Part shown: positions 6,865 through 11,105 of the stretch, piece after piece
Position numbering within the stretch: position 1 is the stretch's first letter
Layout of the letters: the number at the start of each line of letters is the position of its first letter
Assembly (NCBI GenBank): GCA_021802375.1
Contig: JAKAAL010000069.1
Coordinates: 1 to 11,105, forward strand
Direction of reading: 5' to 3'
DNA length: 11,105 nt
Origin: Bacillota bacterium
GTDB taxonomy: Bacteria; Bacillota_E; Sulfobacillia; Sulfobacillales; Sulfobacillaceae
Made by a program: the position numbers and the translations under genes
The notes under the pieces: generated by a model
Seen by the model: the letters and a program-made list of their open reading frames with translations, nothing else
What the model was told of the DNA's origin: nothing
Database searches by the model: none

Positions 6865-8298
6865 ATGCGGGAATCTACGTCAGAAATCAAAAAGGTGTTC
6901 GATAAACACCAGTATTCGATTCACTCGATTGTATTCGATGTCATGCAGACCTTCAAGTTTAATTCCATCATCCGACACACGCAGTTTACAAAGCAGGAGG
7001 GATACACGGTCACCGAAGTCTTAGCCCTCCTGATCATGCTTCCGCTGATGACGCTAAGCAGTGTCAATAGTTTCTTTCACAGCGAGTTTCAAGCGATGAC
7101 GTCAATGAAAAAGGATACCCTGTATCGGCTCAAAAACAACGAAGAGCTCCCGTGGCGCACGGTTTTGTATGGAATCGCCAAGCGATTCCAGAAGATCGTC
7201 AATCCGGGCCGCACGGTGGCGGCCCAGGCGGCCTTCATCCTCGACGACACCACGGACCGTCGGGTCGGTCGACACCTCGAGAACGTCTCGTATGTGTTCG
7301 ACCATGTGATTGGCAAAACGCTGTTGGGGTTTAAGCACCTCGTCTTAGGCTTTTTTGACGGCACGACTTTTATTCCGCTTGATTTCACCATTCACGCCGA
7401 ACGACCCTTGCGGGGGCGTAAGCGTCGCGAGCAATACCGGAAAACCTGCCGCCCCGGGTCCGCCGGATCCATCCGACGTAAGGAATGTGCCACGGACAAA
7501 ATGACCCAAGCGATTGCGATGGTCAAGCGAGCGGTCAAGCACGGGTTTCAGGCACACTATGTGCTCGCCGATAGTTGGTTCGGTAGCAAAGGGTTCATCC
7601 AGGCGATCCGGCAGATCAAACACGGGGCCCTCCACGTGATCTGTGGGGTGCGTATGGACAAGCGACAGTATCTGTACCACGGGAACACGGTCAACGCCCA
7701 GACCCTTTTGGCGAGTCTGAAACAAGCGGGCAACGCTAAGCGTTGCCGCCAACTCAACAGCCGCTATTATGAGGTCGTGGTGGACTACGACGCGATCGGG
7801 AAGGTCAAATTGTATGTGTGCCGCTTCCCGTATCAAAAAAAGTGGCGCGTGTTTCTGTCCACGGATACCACGTTGTCCTTTGTTGCCATGATGGAGATCT
7901 ACGCCACGCGCTGGACGATTGAGGTGTTTTTCAAAGAGATGAAGCAACAGCTCCGCTTGGGCCAATGTAAATCGCGCGATTTCGATGCCCAGATTGCGCA
8001 TGTCACGACCTGCTGCATCCTCTACATCTTTCTCGCGTACTTCCGACGGGTGAATGCGTACGCCCCCTTGGGGGCGTTATTTGAGGCCATGGCGGCCGAA
8101 CTGGTCGAAAAAAATCTCGCCGAACGCCTGTGGGCCCTGTTCGAGGAACTCCTGGAGGCGGTCCTTCGCTCCATGGCCGGGTCGGGCGCGGTCGACCTCT
8201 CGCAATTCAAACAGTCACCCGACTATGCCGCCCTCAAGGCCCTGTTCGAGGAGTCATTCTTGGGTCATCAGTTACAAGCCCTCGATAAGACCGCTTAA
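6865..8298 (+). CDS. IS4-superfamily DDE transposase
   Basis: Protein of 477 residues that would cut and join the IS ends. The catalytic triad is visible: ILDDT (125-129) gives the first Asp, VLADSWFGSKGF (233-244) gives D236, and YATRWTIEVFFKEMK (346-360) is an exact YREK signature, Y346-x2-R349-x3-E353-x6-K360, with E353 the third acidic residue. RxxGRKRREQYRK near 183-192 is a basic loop. The C-terminus (about 380-477) is helical and Ala/Leu/Glu-rich. Start ATG 6865 with GGAG at 6854-6857. The frame is intact with no visible damage. Its codon use looks more regular and GC-rich than the surrounding small genes, as expected for a transferred element. Only subgroup assignment is uncertain. 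Confidence 0.93.
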   Translation: MRESTSEIKKVFDKHQYSIHSIVFDVMQTFKFNSIIRHTQFTKQEGYTVTEVLALLIMLPLMTLSSVNSFFHSEFQAMTSMKKDTLYRLKNNEELPWRTVLYGIAKRFQKIVNPGRTVAAQAAFILDDTTDRRVGRHLENVSYVFDHVIGKTLLGFKHLVLGFFDGTTFIPLDFTIHAERPLRGRKRREQYRKTCRPGSAGSIRRKECATDKMTQAIAMVKRAVKHGFQAHYVLADSWFGSKGFIQAIRQIKHGALHVICGVRMDKRQYLYHGNTVNAQTLLASLKQAGNAKRCRQLNSRYYEVVVDYDAIGKVKLYVCRFPYQKKWRVFLSTDTTLSFVAMMEIYATRWTIEVFFKEMKQQLRLGQCKSRDFDAQIAHVTTCCILYIFLAYFRRVNAYAPLGALFEAMAAELVEKNLAERLWALFEELLEAVLRSMAGSGAVDLSQFKQSPDYAALKALFEESFLGHQLQALDKTA

Positions 8299-8380
8299 AC
8301 CGCAGAAGTGGAAACCGGCGACAACGTGAGGGCTAGCACGCATTCGCGGTATCTCCCCGGGCGACAAAACCGGATGTTGG

Positions 8381-8398
8381 CGGGGTGCGAAACTCAAG
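8381..8398 (-). repeat. Right terminal inverted repeat of the IS
   Basis: CGGGGTGCGAAACTCAAG on the + strand; its reverse complement matches the left end with two mismatches. Confidence 0.88.
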
Positions 8399-8414
8399 CT
8401 TTTATTTCAGCCAT
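8399..8414 (-). pseudogene. 5' end of the IS-disrupted small gene
   Basis: The minus strand reads ATG GCT GAA ATA AAA G from 8414, that is M-A-E-I-K. The frame is then cut by the IS after the target duplication and resumes in phase at 6734 as ECRAIQEN. No ribosome site is seen upstream, so the start is inferred from frame continuity. Before insertion the gene lay head to head with the ligase at 8488 across a 73-bp gap. The right target-site duplication CTTTTA occupies 8399-8404. Confidence 0.6.
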
Positions 8415-8418
8415 GATT

Positions 8419-8481
8419 TATAATGGAAAGGCTACCATATGTTTAGATTATTCCCGCTACTTTAATCTCCAATGAAGGAGG
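8419..8481 (+). promoter_or_regulatory. Putative -10 box and strong ribosome site of the acyl-CoA ligase gene
   Basis: TATAAT at 8419-8424 matches the -10 consensus exactly. The expected -35 position (about 8396-8401) falls across the IS right end and target duplication and does not resemble TTGACA, so the insertion may have changed this promoter. AAGGAGG at 8475-8481, six bases before ATG 8488, is an ideal ribosome site and fixes the start. Confidence 0.5.
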
Positions 8482-8487
8482 TTTCCC

Positions 8488-10446
8488 ATGTCTTACGAAG
8501 ATCAGCTCGCCATCATCCGTAATAGCACCCTAGTCAGTCCCCCACGCCCTGCCTCGTCCCGTCTCCCCATTCAAAACCTCGATGATTACCAGGAAACATA
8601 CCGTCAATCGCTAGAAGCACTCCCAGAATACTGGGCCGGAGTGGCACACCAACTCGAATGGTTTTCCCCATGGACTGCGGTGTTAGACGGTAGCCTACCT
8701 GAGGCACGCTGGTTTAGTGGAGGGACTACGAACGTCAGTTACAACTGCATCGATCGCCATGCTCTGGCCCGTCCTAACCAAACCGCCCTCATTGGCCTCA
8801 CTGAAGAAGGCGGAGAACGGCGGTGGTCCTACAACGAATTGCTTGACACCACGGCGCGCATGGCCACCGCATTTCGCAATCTAGGTGTCGCAAAGGGCGA
8901 CGTCGTCGCCATTTTTCTCCCCAACCTTTTAGAAACCGTGGCCGCCGTGCACGCCTGTTTTCGGATCGGCGCAGTCTATAACATCATCTTCTCCGGATTC
9001 TCCCCGAACGCGCTATTAGACCGGCTCCGCGACACCGATCCACGTTTGGTGATCACAGCCGATGAGTCGGTACGCCGGGGTCGTACCCTACATCTAAAAG
9101 AAAAGCTGGACCAAGTGCTGGACCAGGTTCCGAGCGTCGAGCATGTCGTGGTGGTACGCCGTACCGGCGGGCCTGTCTTTATGCAACCCGGAAGGGATCT
9201 GGAGTGGGATAGTCTCTTAGTATCCACAATGGTTCAAACCGAACCGGCCGCCATTGAAGCCAACGAGCCCGGTTTCATCATTTACACCTCCGGCACCACG
9301 GCCAAACCGAAAGCTCTCGTTCATAGCGGCATCGGGTTTTTAGTGGGCTCGGCGCATAATGTGCATTATGCACTAGACTTGGCGCCCGATGATATCTACT
9401 GGTGTACCGCCGACGTGGGCTGGCTCACGTTCCCCATTTTTGAACTAGTCGGAGGATTGGCGTTTGGCGCCACCTATATCCTCTACGATGGCGCCCTCGA
9501 CTTTCCCGATCCGGCGCGATTCTATGAGATCATTAGCCGGTATTCCGTGAATAAAGTGTTTACCGCACCGACTGTACTGCGTTCTCTAGCCCGCCATGGA
9601 GAGTCTTTGTTAGCTCCACACGATATGAGCCACCTCGAGCGCATCGCGCTGGTGGGAGAACCTCTAGACGCCCATACCTGGCAATGGGTTTTTGATAAGC
9701 TCGGCCAATCTCACGTCGAGATTAACAACACCTATGGCCAAAGTGAAACCGGTAGTGCCTGGACCTCTAGTATCGTGGGGGCGACACCGGCCAAACCCGG
9801 TTCCTGTGGCATGGCGCTTCCCGGTCACGCCTACGCCGTGGTCGACGATCAAGGGATACCCCTTGAAGCGGGACAAGTCTGCCAACTGGTGATCACCAAG
9901 CCCTTTCCGACACTGGCCCGAACCATCGCGGGCGATCCCGAACGCTACCGCGAGTCCTATTTTTCCATCCCGGGTCATCCCGATTGGTATGCGACGCACG
10001 ATGCAGCCCTGGTAGATCATGACGGACACATCTGGGTGCTCGGGCGTATGGACGACGTCATTAACGTGGCAGCTCATCGGCTGTCCACCATGGAAATGGA
10101 GAGTGCCGTGCTTCAAGTACCCGAAATTGCTGAAGCGGCCGTAATCGGCCTGCCCGATGACATCAAGGGCGAAGTGCCTGTCGTCATCGTCACAACGCGC
10201 GTGCCATTGACCCAATCGGAGCTCGAGACCGCCGTGACCGACGCGATCGTGGAGCAAATCGGCAGCATCGCGCGCCCCGCTCAGATCTGGTCGGTCGATA
10301 ACTTGCCTAAGACGCGTTCGGGGAAAATTGTGCGCCGGCTCCTAAGGGATCTCTTGCTGGGTGAAGCCATGCTCGGTGACCTAAGCGGTGTCGAAAACGT
10401 CGAGATTTTAGACCAGTTACGCGCCGATCTGGACCCGAAGAGGTAA
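8488..10446 (+). CDS. Acetyl/propionyl-CoA synthetase-like acyl-CoA ligase with altered acyl pocket
   Basis: AMP-forming ligase of 652 residues, usual size for Acs/PrpE. It activates a carboxylic acid to acyl-AMP and then acyl-CoA in the cytoplasm. Seen: an ACS-type N-terminal region with WFSGGTTNVSYNCIDRH, P-loop YTSGTTAKPKAL (266-277), CTADVGW, FTAPT, NNTYGQSETG (413-422), YATHD, hinge/A8 GRMDDVINVAAHRLS, and catalytic K613 in PKTRSGKIVRR. The INVAxHRLST stretch recalls propionyl-CoA synthetases. Odd points: the WWQTETG of acetate enzymes is YGQSETG, so the Trp that closes the acetate pocket is Gly417; P-loop glycines are Ala at 272 and 276. The first change is known to open the pocket to longer acyl groups, so the substrate is probably not acetate. 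Hairpins follow the gene. Confidence 0.85.
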   Translation: MSYEDQLAIIRNSTLVSPPRPASSRLPIQNLDDYQETYRQSLEALPEYWAGVAHQLEWFSPWTAVLDGSLPEARWFSGGTTNVSYNCIDRHALARPNQTALIGLTEEGGERRWSYNELLDTTARMATAFRNLGVAKGDVVAIFLPNLLETVAAVHACFRIGAVYNIIFSGFSPNALLDRLRDTDPRLVITADESVRRGRTLHLKEKLDQVLDQVPSVEHVVVVRRTGGPVFMQPGRDLEWDSLLVSTMVQTEPAAIEANEPGFIIYTSGTTAKPKALVHSGIGFLVGSAHNVHYALDLAPDDIYWCTADVGWLTFPIFELVGGLAFGATYILYDGALDFPDPARFYEIISRYSVNKVFTAPTVLRSLARHGESLLAPHDMSHLERIALVGEPLDAHTWQWVFDKLGQSHVEINNTYGQSETGSAWTSSIVGATPAKPGSCGMALPGHAYAVVDDQGIPLEAGQVCQLVITKPFPTLARTIAGDPERYRESYFSIPGHPDWYATHDAALVDHDGHIWVLGRMDDVINVAAHRLSTMEMESAVLQVPEIAEAAVIGLPDDIKGEVPVVIVTTRVPLTQSELETAVTDAIVEQIGSIARPAQIWSVDNLPKTRSGKIVRRLLRDLLLGEAMLGDLSGVENVEILDQLRADLDPKR

Positions 10447-10489
10447 ATTATCGGGGAGAGGGATTTGAAATAGAGCCGGGCAGATTCAT

Positions 10490-10526
10490 GGGCCCCCTCC
10501 CCAATGACACGTCACGGAGGGGGCCC
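10490..10526 (+). terminator. Strong 11-bp hairpin after the ligase gene
   Basis: GGGCCCCCTCC (10490-10500) pairs perfectly with GGAGGGGGCCC (10516-10526) around a 15-base loop, 43 bases after the stop codon. It is very stable, but the following bases (TAGAATAATG) are not a T tract, so it is a likely rather than canonical terminator. Confidence 0.55.
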
Positions 10527-10551
10527 TAGAATAATGAGAATCGGCCCATGG

Positions 10552-10599
10552 CCCAGCAGCCACGCGTAGATCATCAAGAACCTACTTGCGGCTGCTGGG
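10552..10599. repeat. Second hairpin in the ligase-transporter gap
   Basis: CCCAGCAGCC (10552-10561) is the exact reverse complement of GGCTGCTGGG (10590-10599), with a 28-base loop. It could be part of the termination region or a leader structure of the downstream transporter. No recognised riboswitch or T-box signature was seen. Confidence 0.4.
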
Positions 10600-10623
10600 T
10601 GATACATCCCGATGGGTCGGCTT

Positions 10624-10639
10624 CCCAGAATGTTCTGGG
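10624..10639. promoter_or_regulatory. Palindromic operator candidate upstream of the symporter
   Basis: CCCAGAATGTTCTGGG is a 16-bp palindrome broken only at its central TG, 74 bases before the symporter start. Size and symmetry suit a dimeric repressor such as a LacI/GalR-type sugar regulator; which protein binds is unknown. It could instead be a short hairpin. Confidence 0.4.
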
Positions 10640-10713
10640 CCGTGCAGGAAATCCCGACAAAACCGCGAAATAACCTAAACGGCACCACTCCCTAACTTGA
10701 AAGAAGGACGGCA

Positions 10714-11105
10714 ATGAATCCTCCATCGATAGTACCCCGCTCTAAACGTATTTTTTACAGTGCGAATCAGTTAGGTATCAATGTGTTGTGGTACGCCTTT
10801 AACACCGTGGCGGTCTTTTTCTATGTCTCCGAAATGCACGTATCGGGTGTCATGCTGTCAATCGCGATGATTGTGTTTGGCTTTGTCAACGCCTTTTTGA
10901 ATTTATTCGCAGGATACGTCAGCGATCGCACCCAAACTCGTTGGGGGCGGCGAATCCCTTATATTGCTGCCTCTGGTTTGCCATTTGGGCTCGCCTTTTT
11001 CTTCCTATTTTCTCCTCCGGCTCTGCACGGAGGCGCCTTACTCACCTATTTCTTAGTGCTCACCTTATTATTCGATGCCGCTTTTACGTTTAACGCACTC
11101 AATAT
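10714..11105 (+). CDS. GPH-family sugar:cation symporter, 5' part
   Basis: The first 130 residues are visible and the gene runs off the window. It shows MNPPSIVPRSKRIFYSANQ, then hydrophobic helices (about 18-38, 45-65, 84-100, 108-128). The loop GYVSDRTQTRWGRRIPYI (about 68-85) is the GxxSDRtxxRwGRRrPyi motif of glycoside-pentoside-hexuronide symporters (melibiose carrier type). It would import a sugar or glycoside with Na+ or H+. Start ATG 10714 is supported by AGAAGGA at 10702-10708. It is a separate transcription unit from the ligase, given the 267-base gap with hairpins and a palindrome. Substrate cannot be told from this part. Confidence 0.85.
   Translation, partial: MNPPSIVPRSKRIFYSANQLGINVLWYAFNTVAVFFYVSEMHVSGVMLSIAMIVFGFVNAFLNLFAGYVSDRTQTRWGRRIPYIAASGLPFGLAFFFLFSPPALHGGALLTYFLVLTLLFDAAFTFNALN

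Larger units (their letters stand above)
6741..8398 (+). mobile_element. Complete insertion sequence, IS4 superfamily, 1658 bp
   Basis: Bounded by imperfect 18-bp terminal inverted repeats (16 of 18 matching) and a 6-bp direct duplication CTTTTA. It contains one intact transposase (6865-8298), leaving 124 bp to its left and 100 bp to its right. The boundaries are confirmed because joining 6740 to 8405 restores a continuous ATG-started frame on the minus strand. It appears structurally intact and potentially active. IS4-type elements usually make longer duplications (about 9-13 bp), while 5-6 bp is reported for the IS1634 group, so the subgroup is uncertain. Exact name unknown. Confidence 0.9.

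Noticed and set aside
7345..8001. 218-codon minus-strand frame inside the transposase
   Set aside because: Antisense shadow of an intact transposase with complete catalytic motifs; His/Leu-rich translation with no domain.
8396..8424. Hybrid outward promoter formed by the IS right end
   Set aside because: No TTGACA-like -35 is present in the IS end at the correct distance from TATAAT, so an IS-supplied promoter is not supported.
9664..10257. 197-codon minus-strand frame inside the ligase gene
   Set aside because: Antisense to well-conserved ligase motifs; composition typical of a shadow frame.

Overview
The window looks like chromosomal accessory DNA from an acidophilic or thermophilic Firmicute of the Sulfobacillus type. 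This placement is inferred from protein style, moderate-to-high GC, strong AAGGAGG ribosome sites and the gene mix. No rRNA or marker gene is present to prove it. No tRNA, rRNA or CRISPR array was seen.

Layout. (1) Positions 1-2752 hold a family GH38 alpha-mannosidase that is broken in an unusual way. The catalytic and C-terminal parts are on the + strand, but the N-terminal beta-domain is encoded on the opposite strand at 1-250, back to back with the catalytic part. (2) The mannosidase overlaps by 4 bases a 12-helix MFS transporter (2749-3984), which makes a glycoside uptake and hydrolysis operon. (3) A PilZ-like c-di-GMP effector (4111-4575, minus) converges on that operon. (4) Divergent from it is a 486-residue fusion (4779-6239). 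Its alpha/beta-hydrolase fold has lost the catalytic Ser and His, and it is joined to a SARP-type winged helix. It reads as a one-component ligand sensor and transcription factor. Its upstream region carries 11-bp-period and ~22-bp-period direct repeats.

(5) A complete IS4-superfamily insertion sequence (6741-8398) has 18-bp imperfect inverted ends, a 6-bp target duplication CTTTTA and an intact DDE/YREK transposase. It sits inside a small minus-strand gene. Removing the IS and one duplication restores an ATG-started frame of about 107 codons (8414 to 6426), which also carries a one-base frameshift near 6555. (6) Divergent from that disrupted gene is an acetyl/propionyl-CoA-synthetase-like ligase (8488-10446). 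The Trp that limits the acetate pocket is replaced by Gly, so a substrate larger than acetate is likely. (7) After a hairpin-rich gap with a 16-bp near-palindrome, a GPH-type sugar:cation symporter starts at 10714 and runs off the window.

Overall theme: uptake and breakdown of glycosides and organic acids, with local regulators, in a region remodelled by an IS insertion and an apparent inversion.
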